The notes: generated from the letters alone by a model not told the origin. DNA of 64,000 bases from Trema orientale (GCA_002914845.1 JXTC01000035.1:601324-665323); one strand, 5' to 3'. Positions 43,122 to 55,610 are shown, counted from the first letter of the stretch. Numbers and translations are program-made.

Positions 43122-45338
43122 ATGATGGAGCGGTTCAGGTCGCAGCGCCGGGTCCAAATCGACGATCCCAAATTCGACGACGACGACGACCGCGAAGCCC
43201 TAGACAACGAAAACAATGGAGGAATGAGATTGAGACCTTCCGAGAGCAATGTCACGGTGGATCAAGAGCCGTTCATGGGCGTCAAGGTTCGGAGGAAAAC
43301 TTCTTTTCACAGAGAGTATAAAGGAGACTACATCGACGTCCCTTCCATCCCGTATTTGATGAGAATCTTACAGAAACAAGGTCAATACATGTGTATGTGT
43401 ATATACACACATATAACTATATTATGCATTTGACTATGCTAATTCTACCTTGTGCCGAAGTGGGTATTGTTTCAAGTTCATGTTTTTTTGCTTTGGATTG
43501 GTATGGGGATGAGTACTTTGTGTTTAGAGGTAGAATGTAGCTGAGTTTGGTTATATCTAATTGAGCAGCCTCGAAAATATCTTGATTATTTTTGTATATT
43601 GGGTGAATTTAAGTGAATCGTCGAGGTTTACTTGTTGGGATTAAAAGGAAAAAAGAAAAAGAAAAGAAAGGGTTCCATTATCATTCTATGGCTTCTAAAT
43701 CCTTATAAGAGCAGGGGTCATTGCATATGGTGGTAGATGGGCTAGTTTCTGACGTATCAAGTTACTAAGCAATATGCATTTGTTATGAGTGAACATGCTA
43801 ATGCCATCTGTATTACCCTTATGTCGTATTGCATATTTCTCCTTTGGTGGTTCAAAGCTTTGCCTTAGTGTCTGTATTTGGTTTTTCAGTTCCAAGAGAC
43901 CAAGTGACTTTGGTTTTTTCGTAACCTGTCTTGATTCTGCTCCATTTAATCTTGCAGGAGACAGTCAAGTTCTTTTTGCTGATAAAGTATTGAAGTTTAC
44001 TGGTTCTGGGAAAATAAAAAGAAGGATTTTGTTGATTACCGATTTCGCCATATATGTTGTTGACCCGGAGACTGATGCACTTAAACGGAGAATAGCCTTG
44101 GCTGCTGTAGAAAAGATGTGCCTGAGTGAACTAAGTGATAATTTTTTTGCTATTATTATTCCGACAGAATATGATTTGCTCATGGCTAGTACTCGGAAGA
44201 CTGAAATTGTTACTGTGTTAGTTGAAGCTACTAAGAGTGCTTCTAACTATGAGCTCGAGGTAGCTTTCTCTAACAGGTGAGATGCTTCTTACATGAGAAT
44301 TAACTTTATCGAGTTCTAATCTGAGACCGTGATTTTTACCATAATTGAACGTCGTGATTAATTGCTTATGTAAGTGGAACGTCCGGTCTCTATACTCTTT
44401 TCGTGGATCAAGCAGTCAAGTTTGCTTATATGAAGTATGTGCTATGTCCTGAGAGTCAAAAAATTTGGGAAGTTCTTTGTTTTGCATTTGTTGTTTATAG
44501 ATACTATCCTAAGACACCTACAGCTGATGTAGTAAAGAGTCCATAGATATTTTATTGGGGAAATGTGGATCAATCAAATAAGGCTTGTTTACGTGAGATT
44601 TTGAAATTTCATTGAGCTTCAGATTTTTCGGAGTAATGTCCTTTGACACCTAGAGCTAATGTAGGAGAGGGTCAATAGATATGTTTGTGGGGATAACGCT
44701 TCCTTCCTCACTAAAGTGGATAAAATCTCACATATTGGGCATACATGTCAGTGTCATTGTATTTGTGTGGAAGTATTACTGAAAAATGGATATGGGAAGT
44801 TATTCTTATTGAGGAGGAGACAGGCGTAGATTGTTGAAGGCCATCACAGCATTTCCTTTCATATAGGAGAGATACTTGCACTATATAGCCAGGGTTCTCC
44901 TTAATAAGCTAGTACCTTTCATTTGTAGACAATCCAATTAAACACAATGCCCAGAGATAATGTAGTAAGTTATTACCAACTTCATCGTCAACTGCGTTCC
45001 GGATGTATTTCTGCTTATGTTGTTGTTTTTCTTTTTCCACTCTCTTCCAAGACAATTCTTCCCGGTTGTGTGACAGTATTTGGTCCAAGAAATGTTTTAC
45101 TGAATGCATATTATCCTATGTCTTTGCCAGGTTTGAGTATCATGCGGGTGCTGACTATGTGAAAGAGGTTCAATTTGAGGAAGTTGAAGGTTTGTTGCAA
45201 AATTTTCAGATCGGATTTTGGCGAGGACTGTTCTGTATTCACATTTGTTAAAGGTTATATTGGTTTTTACAAGTTTTTAAAACCTTCTTGTCTTTCTGTG
45301 TTTCAGGTGGTGTGAAAACAAAGATTATCAGGAAATAA
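43122..45338 (+). CDS. Small plant protein with class I myosin tail-homology (TH1) domain
   Basis: Four coding exons, 43122-43380, 43958-44276, 45131-45189 and 45307-45338, join in frame with GT..AG borders to 222 aa. The N-terminal third (MMERFRSQRRVQIDDPKFDD) is charged and probably disordered. From about residue 90 the segment ADKVLKFTGSGKIKRRILLI, then TDFAIYVVDPETDALKRRIA, follows the pattern of myosin-I TH1 tails, a basic fold that binds acidic phospholipids. No motor domain is present or expected; plants lack class I myosins but have stand-alone TH1 proteins. The protein ends GGVKTKIIRK. ATG codons at 43122 and 43125 are equivalent candidates. Membrane association is inferred from the domain only; no specific function is known to me. 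The two last exons are short and least certain. Confidence 0.85.
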
Positions 45339-46225
45339 CTCGCAGCCATAGTTGCTGCAAAATGTTATGTAGAGTGTGTCTGGGATTGGCTCTGTTATTG
45401 CAAAGTTTGATTCTTCGTCTATGAACGCTGAGGTTCTGCTGAGCACTAATTCCAACTTCATAGGAAGAAATCAGATACATGTCTTTACACATGTTTTTGT
45501 GCTATTCATATACAACAAATTATAAGCAATTCTTTCTTCTTTTCTGCTTGTTTGTTCACTTTGAACCAGATCATTTTAGCTGCACGAAACGTTTTGTGAT
45601 TATAAATGATAAGTTCCAAGGTTGATGCCGTTTGCACAAATGTCTCATGCTGTCTGAAAAAATGAAAAAGAAATGTCTTTAAGTTCCTTTTGCTGGAGTT
45701 GATATATGTATATATATGTATATACATATATATGTTAGTAAGCATGGCTTTGGATGTAGTCTCCTTCCGAGACTGGTCCCGATACATAATTTGGCCAACA
45801 CCGAGTATATTTAACTAATATGGCATTGGACAAATGTATTCTGTGTTAGCTAAATCGTGTAACGAGTCCGCATCCTACGTGCTTACCCCAGTGACATTTA
45901 AATATATATATATATATTTGTTAGTACAATAAGTTTTGAGACCTTAATAATCGATCTAATAATATTAGACTAATATGGCCAACAAAACATGAATCTGCTG
46001 TAAGGGACTAGAAAGTTCAACTGTTTCGTTATTGAGCTGATCCCTGAATGCGAAGAAACTAGTACCAGGACCTAACTGGAATCTAAAGGTACTGCTTTAA
46101 CATACAATAAAATCTCAGCACTACAACAATCAAAAGCATTTAAGCAATAAGGAATGAATTTAAATTGGAAACTAAAAGAAGAGGACAAAATATAATATAT
46201 AATATATGTATATAGGACGGAAGAA
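45339..46225. other. Spacer between convergent genes
   Basis: This contains the 3' ends of the TH1-protein gene (+) and the receptor kinase gene (-). A TATATGTATA-type repeat is at 45705-45735. No gene. Confidence 0.5.
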
Positions 46226-48256
46226 TCACTGTGGAGCATTAGAAGATCCTATCACTATAGCATCTGGGGTTGGGATTGGAGTTGAAACTTCTGATCTAAC
46301 ATCCGATGATGGCCGATTTCCACTATTAATTTGACGAATTTCCTCTAAACTTTTCACCACATCAGTTATTTTTGGTCTCCTCTCTGGCATTCTCGTCACA
46401 CAACTCATTCCCAGTTGCAACATCTCCACCATTTCCTCCTCTATGTTAGGATACCTCAAGAGCTCTACATCAAACACTTCTGCGGTCCACTCCTCCCTGA
46501 CCACAGAATTCACCCACCTCACCAAGTGAACTACCTCCTCAGTACCTGTAGCATGTACTGGGGACTTTCCAGTAAGAATTTCAAGTAGCAACACCCCAAA
46601 ACTGTAGACATCTGATGCTGGAGTTGATTTTCGGGTGTCGGTTACTTCTGGAGCCCGGTACCCTGCAGAACGCACCGCAGGTGGCGGCATGGGGTTCATC
46701 AATGTTGCCAAACCGGTATCGCAGACACAACCATATCCCTGGGAGTTGAGGAAGATGTTAGAGGCTTTTATGTTGCCATGGACAAGTTTGCCACCATTTT
46801 GTGTGTGGATATGAGCAATTCCTCTGGCTGCACCAATAGCAATTCTTAGTCTAGCCTCCCAGTCTACTGGAGTCCTGCCCTGACCCTCTCCTCTTCTAGC
46901 TGCAATAAGAGAAATGCCAATCATTAACTAAAAATGTTGTGCATGTAAAATGAGTCAAAACTCAAAAGGGCAATCAGAATGCCATAATTGAACAAGTTTC
47001 TGTGTACCATGTAACATAGCAGAGACGCTCCCCTGCTCATAGTAATCAAACACAATAAGTTTCTCATCCTTAGAGTAGTAATATGCCCTTAATGGAGCCA
47101 CATTTTCATGCTTGATGTTCCCTACAATCTCCATTTGCTGCTCAAAATCTCGTTTCGCCACGATCACTTCCTTCAACCTTTTCACCACCAAAGTGGTCGC
47201 CGTGTCTTCCAAAGCTGCCTTATACGTTGTCCCAAACGTTCCTTTCCCAAGAACCTCTGCTGATGCCCTCAACAAGTCCTCCAGATCAAATGCCAGACTA
47301 CAACCCTCAAAGAAAAAGAGCCTATTAGTCTTGTCTTGGCTCTCAGAAACTCCTTTCTTGGATGAGCTTTCTTTCTTATTTGGTTTCACCACCGCTGATC
47401 CACCTTGTTCTCCCCGGTTTGATCGGCAAATGAACATCAACAAAGCAATTAACACAAACCCAAGAACACAACCGCCGAGTGCAATAGCCAGTAGTGCAGG
47501 CTCACCAAGTTTTTTGGCTTTTCTTGGCGGTTGAGCAATTGGTGGTTGAGCTGGAAGAGACGGAGGAGCGGCATTTTCTGATGAAAGATTATTGCCCAAA
47601 AATGCCCAACTTGGAAATCTTCTAAGAGACCTAGGGACAATACCTGTGAGATTATTATTTGCTATATTCAGCTCTTCTAGACTAGGAATATTGAGGTCAG
47701 GAATTTGACCAGAAAATGAGTTGTTGGCAAGATTCAAAGATGTGAGGTGAGTCAAATTGGTGATTGTAGAAGGAATACTCCCATTAAAACCATTGTTTGA
47801 GAGATTCATGACAGAAAGATTCTTCCAAACTGAAAAATCCAGAGGTAATGGACCAGAGAACTCGTTTGACTGAAGATAAAGGGATGTTAAGTTTCCAAGT
47901 TTGGAGAAATCAGAAGGGAAAGAACCCGATATCCTATTCAGTCTGAGACTTAGAACCTGAAGCCCGGATAGGCGACTGAGAGTGTTAGATGGGATTGGAC
48001 CACGAAAGCCAACTCCAGGCAGATGGAGTTCCAAAACTCTGGACTGATCACTGTTGCATGAGACTCCAGTCCAGTTATTGCATACAGAAGAGTCGTTACT
48101 CCAATTGAGAGTGTGGGAGTGAGAGTAGGAAATATTGTTTAGGAAATCCAGCAAAGCTTGTTTATCTTCTAGTATGTTTGCTCTGACACTTGAGGAGATT
48201 GTTCCAACCAATAGTATGGCCAAGAAAACAAACAAAAACTCTAGTCTTTTGCTCAT
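46226..48256 (-). CDS. LRR receptor-like kinase, subfamily III, probably an inactive kinase (At4g23740 type)
   Basis: Two coding exons, 47008-48256 and 46226-46899, separated by a 108-bp phase-1 intron, give 640 aa. In order: signal peptide (1-26); LRR N-cap with the NWTGVSCN motif (61-68); about five LRRs (to about 215); a Pro-rich linker; a transmembrane segment (about 252-277); and a kinase-like domain. The glycine loop [11 protein letters not shown] (337 on) and the VVKRLK lysine (359) are kept. The catalytic-loop HRD is replaced by HGN (457-459) and the DFG by DTG (477-479). Such proteins at the plasma membrane usually act as scaffolds or co-receptors rather than phosphotransferases. Layout and sequence closely match Arabidopsis At4g23740, annotated as a probable inactive receptor kinase. 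Ligand unknown. Confidence 0.93.
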
Positions 48257-48829
48257 TTTCTCAGTCAGAATAAAAGACCCAGATGTACTTCAGCCAAAGA
48301 CGTAAGTAAGCAAACCACAGCCTGGTTCAGGAATCTTGGTCACATCTACAATAGTTTTAGCACATGATGAGACACAAAAGATGAATTAGAATTTAGAACA
48401 TAAAGCAAACGTAACTGAGCTGTAATGAGCTACATTAAAATGTGAAGCAAAGCAAAAGCCAAAGCGTTTTGTTGCAAATTTTCCGGATAACGACTAGAGT
48501 TTTAATGCCTTACAGTTGGGAGTTTTGGTCAAAAAAGGCAGTTCTAAGTTTGAATTAGGAACAGAGACGTTTATTAAGTTATTTAACATGCCTCTTTCAC
48601 CAACTCTGTTAGGTTTGCTTTAAGAAAATTGTCAAGACCAACCAAACCTTTCAAAGCTGAATAACCCTTCACTCTTCTAGTTAGGGACAAAAATTTCAGA
48701 CCCTCGTCCGAAAACAACATTAACAAGTAAAGAATCACTTTTTGAGAAACACCCAGATCAGAACAAACTATTTCCTTCCCTTTTTCTTTTTCTTTCTTTT
48801 TGCCCCCCACTTGTACGGCAATCCTACAC

Positions 48830-48861
<32 letters not shown>

Positions 48862-49000
48862 GCATAGCAGCTAAGGATCAACCCCAACCAACAATCAGCT
48901 AGTTCTCTCTGCGACCAAAGTTTTGATAGATCCAGTAGTAGTGGGTCATTTAAGTCTTTGAGGCTTTAGAAAACAGTTAAGAGAGGAAAAATCCCAAAGT
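48257..49000 (-). promoter_or_regulatory. 5' UTR, predicted leader intron and core promoter of the LRR kinase gene
   Basis: On the minus strand, GCTATGCAA|GTAAGTCTC provides a strong donor whose exon edge is at 48860. It is followed by a (CT)n tract (48831-48854 on the plus strand). This suggests a non-coding first exon upstream of 48860 and a leader intron ending shortly before the ATG at 48256. The acceptor was not fixed. A fragment of this leader is duplicated at 49804-49895. Confidence 0.5.
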
Positions 49001-49352
49001 GGGTCATCGGCAATGATGATGGTAATAATGGGAATGAGCTGGTATTTGCTTATTAAAGCAGCATCACCACATGCGAACAGGCTTCGAAACCATTAGATAA
49101 TAATAATTTCTCTAATAATAATAATAAGATCCATGACAAGGAAGGCTCTATTTCTAAACAAGGATTTATGCCTTGCAAAATGGTATTTTATAGCGCACGA
49201 GGAGGACGGTGCATGTGGATGGAGACACCGAGAGTAAGAGGGATCAGAACAAATCAAGGGGATAAAACCCCTTAAAAACAGCTTAAATAAACAACTATTC
49301 TTAGTCTTCTACCATTGCAATTAGTCATACTCTTGTACTATTTTTCGTGGAG

Positions 49353-49532
49353 CAATGCTACCAGTGGTGCCCAGCACTACAGTAACATGCCAGCACTACA
49401 GTAACATGTCTGTTTGTCACTGGATAATTTAATTAATAAATTGGATCCCACATAGGCCCCACTTAAATTATAATTATGATTAGTCAGTGACAGACTGACA
49501 CATCACTGTGATGCTGGACACCACTGATGCTT
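49353..49532. mobile_element. MITE with ACCAGTGGTGCCCAGCA ends
   Basis: About 180-bp element. The left end AGCAATGCTACCAGTGGTGC and right end are inverted, the right end reading AAAGCATCAGTGGTGTCCAGCA on the other strand. It holds a short internal tandem duplication of CAGCACTACAGTAACATG. Target duplication not determined. Confidence 0.7.
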
Positions 49533-49803
49533 TATTTTTTTCCAGCCCTTGTAAAAAGTTGACCAAAAATATTTAGTCATTGCCATGTGTAGCTAGAATA
49601 TTTGACACGATTGTGCGATCAGAACATTGAGAAACACCACTATGGAGGTTTTTTTTAATTTTTTTTTTAATTTTTAGAATACACTACGGAGGGTCTTGAT
49701 TGCACATAATACTGTTTGTGCTTCACAATTTTAACACAACTTATACGACAATCTTATAGGTGTTTATTTTCTTTTTTGGTTTTATAGACATAAATAAAGA
49801 GAT

Positions 49804-49895
49804 GGAGACTTACTTGCATAGCTTGCTAAGGACGGACTGCCACCAACCACCAACTCTTTCTGCCAACAAAGTTTGGATAGATCCAGTAGTAATGG
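49804..49895 (-). repeat. Duplicated fragment of the LRR kinase 5' leader
   Basis: This segment repeats 48851-48943 in the same orientation. Shared blocks are GAGACTTACTTGCATAGC, GCTAAGGA, ACCAACAATCA/ACCACCAACT-type sequence, and GATAGATCCAGTAGTA. The splice-donor-like GTAAGTCTC (minus strand) is preserved. It looks like a local duplication of the leader exon and donor about 950 bp upstream. Confidence 0.8.
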
Positions 49896-49939
49896 AAATA
49901 CGACAAATGGTGTTTCCGGGTGGAATAATTGGCATACAG

Positions 49940-50730
49940 ATGAATAGATGATTTATTTAAGTAGTAATGAAAAATAAAATAGAAATGTAAAGTGAAGTAA
50001 TAAGAAAAATAATGCTTTGGTTCTTTTCAATGTTGTGTTAATTCTGCCTGAAATTTTTGAATTTATATATGATTCTTTAAGTAGAAATGGAAAGAGATAG
50101 AATAGAAAATCAAAGTGAAGAAATAAGGAAAAGAAATACTGGTGAAATTATTGAATTTATAAATGATTTCTTTAGCAGCAAAGGAAAGAAATAAAATAGA
50201 AAATGAAAGGAAAAAAAAATGTTGCTGAAATTATTGAATTTATAGGTGATTCCTTTTATAGTAGTAAGGAAAAGAAATCAAGTAGAAAAGAAAAATGAAG
50301 AAATAAGAAAAATAATGCTTTGGTTCCTTCTTTTTTTTTTTCCCCGAACATAAAAAGACTAACGGAACGTAATATCACTTATCACTTACCCAATGGAAGG
50401 CCTGATATCCTTAGGGCACATAAATACTTGTGAAATCATTAAATTATAAATGATTTTCTTTAGTAACAAAGGAAAGAAATACAGTAGAAAATGAAAGTGA
50501 AGCAATAAGAAAAAAAAAACGTTGCTAAAATTATTGAATTTATACGTGATTCCTTTTATAGTAGTAAGGAAAAGAAATCAGGTAGAAAAGGAAAATGAAG
50601 AAATAAGAAAAATAATTCTTGGTTCCTTCCGTTGTTTTTTTTTTTAAAAAAAAAAGACATAAAAAAGAATATCGGAATAGAAAATCATGTACCCAATGGG
50701 AAGACATGTTTCCTTAGGACACATATAAAT
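49940..50730 (+). repeat. Minisatellite with higher-order organisation
   Basis: A unit of about 90-110 bp (TAGTAGTAAGGAAAAGAAAT.., GTGAAGAAATAAGAAAAATA, AAATTATTGAATTTATA..GATTCCTTT) recurs about seven times. The last two blocks, about 50140-50420 and 50435-50725, form a larger repeat of about 290 bp. It contains two units plus a unique tail (ACCCAATGG..GA.ATG/TTTCCTTAGG.CACAT). Confidence 0.8.
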
Positions 50731-52333
50731 GTTTCATGAAGTGAATTGTTCATATATAGCGAGTAACGCTACGGTGAGATTTACTTGAATTAAAAACTTT
50801 GTAATGACTTTTCTTTTTATAAAATAAAAAATACTTTGTAATGAGAACAAAAATAATTCGATTGGTTGAGTGCTATTTTCATAAATTTAATATAGTGAAC
50901 AAATGACCTTTACTCACGATCTTGACCATATTAAATCTCCACCAATTTCTTTTAAAACCTTGATAATAGACAGTTGATTTTTAAAATTTTCTCATCAATT
51001 TAATTGCAGTACTCTTATAATGGATGGAAAAAGAATTAAAGCTTAACAACATAAAAGGGGATTATCAAAGAATATGATGATTGAGCCGGGTTGTCATCAG
51101 TACACATTCTTAATTATTGGACTGAAAACTCCTGTGAAAAGAATATATATCAACAATAAATATAGAAGGAATAGACAAGTGTGGAAGGCCTTGCAATTGT
51201 AGTTGAACAATCTTTGTCACAGTAAGATTATCTACTTTTGATTAGGTTGGCCACTTTATTAGTTAAGGATTAAGTTTTGATTAACAGATGTTATATTTTT
51301 TAATTTCCAGCCGAATAGCCTAAGCCATATATTGGTTCTGTACTCTAGATATTGATGTGAAATCACCGCACATGCAAGTTTGACTTTGTTATTAATAAAA
51401 ATTATTTATCAAGTAATTAACATGAAAGTGGCTGAAGCATGCAATGATTTTGCCGAATATTTAATTAATTTTCCACGGTAATGGTAAAACCGTAAATCTC
51501 GCGTTGCTAACGTTGGTCACGTAACATTTTTAAGTGCTTAATACATCTGAATTATTCACTCTCAACGTTGGCGCGTTTCAGCCACGCTCCAAGGACAGAA
51601 CGTTGACTTGGAAGGTGGATGGAACGTTGACAGCCACCGAAGGGTAATCGCGTTAGGCCGACAGTCTTGTAGCTGAGGTGGACCCCGGTGTATGTGATTT
51701 GACACGTGGCAGTTACTAACGCACGTTGTCGTGTTTCGTTGGTAAACAACAACCGATGTAGGCCTTTTGATCGGACTACGTTAATCAGAGCCACAAGATT
51801 TCGAGTTTTGTGTCCCCTTCACTTGTACAGATCAGTAATGTGCATTAAAATAGAATTATTAAATTCACTAATTTGTATCTAAGATTAAGACATTGACTAA
51901 TTATTATTTCGGTCAAATCTAGCCCCTTGGCGACTTCTGCGTGGTGCTTTTTATTTTTTTTCCAGGAAAATTGCATGATGCATATATGTATATATATATT
52001 AAAATCATTGCTCTAAAGCATAATACAGATCGGCAGAGAGATATGATCATTAGTCAACAAATTCATTATGGTTCAACAAATGAAGTTGTCTCATACACTT
52101 TATAGGTTATTAACACAGTATATTAGGATGAATGAAAGCACAATACGACCACCTTTCCCCCAAAAAGAGCTCTATGATTTTTTTATTTTTTTTTAATTTT
52201 CAATTCTTTACGGAAATGTACTATCAATTGTTTTAAAATTACTTCTATGTATTCTTAGTTTTAGAATAGGGTTTATTTTATGTTGGCATTCGAATTATAT
52301 AAAACGTCTTGTTGTACCTTTTTAAACTGTTAA
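50731..52333. other. AT-rich spacer with a GC-richer patch
   Basis: No supported gene. Positions 51555-51765 are GC-richer and contain repeated AACGTTGAC/AACGTTGGC motifs and GACACGTGGC. The 80-codon open frame across it on the minus strand has no recognisable features. Confidence 0.45.
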
Positions 52334-53039
52334 GGGTTTTTTTTTATATCTTTTCTCCTGAATTATATAGATTATCGCAAGTTGCCCCCTAAACTATGAA
52401 AAGTTACAAATTTATGCCCCTGAACTTTTAAACCGTTAGTTGCACCGTGAATGCCAACTCATGTGGTGTAAATTTTTAGTGTAAATTATTGGTATCCCTA
52501 GTGTTATTCTTAATTTAATCTTCTCCAAAACCCAGTCTTGCATTCTTCTTCTCCTTCTTGAATTAGATTTCCAAAAGTTTCAAAGATAAAAATTACCTGA
52601 TTCGGAATGCAAAACAAAACAAGTTTTCTTGATGGGTTTGGTGACGATTATAATGTTTTACTGCTCCTTTTTTTTTTGGTTGGTTTCTCTTCTTTTTTAG
52701 TTTATGGGTTCAAGAAACAGACCCAACAGCACCCAATGAGTTTGCAAATGTAAAATGGTGAGCATATACAGTGAACAAGTCATTGGGGCCAAAGGAAAAA
52801 TGCAAACTTCATTGGTCCCTTATTATTGTCACATGTTTGACACTTTTTTTTTTTAATGCTTTCTAACCATTTAGACCGCCTTCTCCTTCTAGCACATACC
52901 ACTACTGCGCTTATGGTGATACACCTTCATAAAGAAAGCAACACAATAACTATAAAACTCATAATAAAGTCCCCTTAAACTAATTACTACATAGAACAAT
53001 GCTCAGAGTTTCAAACAGAAAAAGTAAATTATTATGTTT

Positions 53040-53281
53040 GGGCATGTACTATTTGTGAACACGTTCTACAAAATTGTCTCATATACACTCTACCTAGTGA
53101 CACTTTCGGTGAGAATGGGCCGACATTTAACCATACCCAGGTACCTACCGATGATTCCAACTCTTTCGCCACGGCAGCCGAGGACGAAGACGACTATGAA
53201 GAAGTGAAGGCCGAGGAAAACAGAGAAGGAATTAAGAGGTCAAAGTACTCCTTGGCTTTCCTCAAGAAAAAGCCGCTTTGA
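53040..53281 (+). pseudogene. Possible captured exon fragment inside the foldback element
   Basis: The frame ending in TGA at 53279-53281 is open for about 75-80 codons. It has codon-like composition unlike the AT-rich surroundings: GPTFNHTQVPTDDSNSFATA, then an acidic AAEDEDDYEEVKAEE stretch, ending SKYSLAFLKKKPL. There is no start codon in context and no family that I recognise. It resembles a host gene fragment carried by a Mutator-like element. It could also be chance. Confidence 0.35.
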
Positions 53282-53447
53282 TTGAAGGCTCTGGACTGCT
53301 ATGAAGAATTTTAAAGCTTTTAAGGAAAAACTAATTCAAGAAGGAGAAGAAGAACGCAAGACTGGGTTTTGGGGAAGATTGAACTAATTTACTGGTTATC
53401 TCAATTTTCTTCTTGTTTTAACGGTGCAACTAACGTTTAGAGGTTCA

Positions 53448-53803
53448 GGAATAATTGCAAAAAAATACCCTCATGTTTAGATGTTCTGCAATTTAAACCC
53501 TGAAGTTTGAATTCGGCAAAATAATACCTTGAGATTACGAATTTCTGAAAATTAATACCCTGTGTTGATTTTTAACTGATAAAATACAATAATATCCTCA
53601 AAATTAAGATGAATAATATGGCTTAATCTAGTTTTAATTGAGCATATTATTAATTTTTTCGTTCCTAAAATTGGTCAAAAAATCTATCCAGGGTATTAAT
53701 TTTCAGAAATTCTTAATCTCAGGGTATTATTTTACAGATTCCAAATTTCAGGGTTTAAATTGCAGAACATCCAAACATGAGGGTATTTTTTTGCAGTTAT
53801 CCC
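53448..53803 (-). mobile_element. Foldback Mutator-like MITE with 10-bp target duplication, copy 2 (nested)
   Basis: 356-bp element, the reverse complement of that at 26722-27075, with the same paired arms (AATACCCTCATGTTTAGATG and complement). It is flanked by the exact 10-bp duplication TAGAGGTTCA (53438-53447 and 53804-53813). Removing the element and one duplicate copy restores the arm of the surrounding foldback element, so it inserted later. Confidence 0.93.
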
Positions 53804-53904
53804 TAGAGGTTCAGGGTGAAAATTTACAACTTTTCATAGTTCATGTGGCAACTTGAGACAATCTATATAATTCAAGGGGAAAAGATAAAAATAAAAAAAA
53901 ATAA

Positions 53905-55610
53905 AATCCAACTATTAAAAGTTTTAATTTTGTATCCCAAATCAATAAAATCATCATTATTCATTATTCAAACAGATGAAAAATAACAATTGTCATAGTT
54001 TTAGAGTGTTTATTGAAAACTCAATATAAGTATTTGGGACTGAAATTAATAAAATGACCATTTTGCACTTTGTTTCTAAACGAAAATGACGACTTTAGTA
54101 GTTCATGAAGTAAACTTGAAATTTTTAATAATTTTGGAGCCATATTGAGAAACTTAACAAAGGGCAAACATAGAAATAACCCTTTAGCATTCAAGTTGTA
54201 CCCGTATTACTATTTTTCATTTTTTTTTTAAAAAAAGAGACATATACACTTTATTTATTTATCTTTTTCTTGAGAAATGAGACACATACGCCTTAAAACC
54301 ATTATACTATTGGAGAATTACGACAACTAGAAATAGTTTTCGAGTGTTTCAATAGATTTCTATTTGTTAAAATGCTTATAGGTAAAAGCCTAAAATTGGT
54401 TAGTTGGTAGCATATTATTATATAAACCAACAGATAGCGAAAAGCATTCATGAGCAAAAAAACAAAGACAAAGCTGCCAAAGTTTTGGTCCGACTATAAT
54501 ATTTTGTCTCTCATTTCTATGTTCCAAATTTCTAATGCATTTTTAGCAAAAAATAAAAAATAAAAAAAAATTCTAATGCATAAGCCCTCTCTAAAAAAAA
54601 AATAAAATCTAATGCATGAATATTTATTACTTAAAAAGAAAATGCATAAATTTACCCAGGGCTAGCTTAGGGTGGCTCTTTATAATAAATTTAAGCACCT
54701 TTTAGCTATTTAGGTCCGCGGAAGTTTTTATTGTTTCTTGTTTGTTTAATTATTTTAATAGTATCCACTACTCTTATTCAGAGAGAGGGGGGGGAGGAAA
54801 GGAATCCCTGCTCTTTTTATTTTTATTTAATTGATTCTGGCCCATAAACTGGATGAATTGCCAAACATTGTTTTAGTCCGAAAGTCAACTAATTTGTTTC
54901 TAATTATGATGGAATAATTGTACCATTGAATTGTAATTTAATGCAGCATTTTTAATGAGTTAGAGATTGATTGCTCGTGGCCTCTCTACATCCATATTGT
55001 GTATAAAAATACCCCAAGATGTGTTCATGAAATGAGGTTAGCAATATGTTTCATTTGACGTGAGGAAACGGTACTCTGTACCGTAATAACCCAATTTGAG
55101 TATTAAACTAATTGATGTGTGCATGCATGTGTTGTTTTTTCTATATGTATAATAGATTACCGTAAAATAGTCTAAATCCAACTAATCTGAGTTTGGACAA
55201 AATGTTCTAATATATACGTAATGAATATTAAATACATCTCTCAAGAATTTTTATTAGTTTCGTACTTCAGTTTTTAGATAATAAGTTATAAAAAGATAGG
55301 ACCGTAGTAGCCTAGTAGGAGTAGAAAAAGGGAATTTTATTCCTTGCATAACCAGCCTTATAAAGTCCAACCAACATGCATATATATATATATATATGGA
55401 GGTTTTGTTTATTCTATGGATCATGTGCCTTTTCTACGTTATTTATTTTCCTTGTTTCATTGTTTGCGTGGGTGCTACTGACGTGGTGTAAGAATAACAC
55501 TTTTACTTGTCCTTTAGCAAAAAAAAAAAAAAATTTACTTTTGTTTTCAATTTTTGAGACGGATGAATACATCAAGCCTAAATGGACATATGTATATATA
55601 ATATATATAT
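53905..55610. other. AT-rich spacer
   Basis: No supported gene. It has low-complexity AT sequence with A runs near 54545-54605 and 55518-55533. Confidence 0.45.

Larger units (their letters stand above)
52334..53904. mobile_element. Long-armed foldback element with internal coding-like sequence (Pack-MULE candidate)
   Basis: The left arm (52334 to about 52590) recurs inverted on the right (about 53330-53447 continuing 53814-53904). Left CTAAACTATGAAAAGTTAC and CCCTGAACTTTTAAACCGTTAG match the complement of right-hand sequence, and ACCCAGTCTTGCATTCTTCT matches the complement of about 53350-53375. The right arm is interrupted by the complete MITE 53448-53803. Outer boundaries are approximate and no target duplication was fixed. 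Between the arms is an open frame ending at 53281. Confidence 0.6.

Noticed and set aside
47112..47534. 140-codon plus-strand open frame
   Set aside because: Antisense shadow of the LRR kinase exon 1; no independent features.
51552..51794. 80-codon minus-strand open frame
   Set aside because: No domain, no intron-exon context, and it coincides with a GC-richer patch with repeated AACGTTG motifs.
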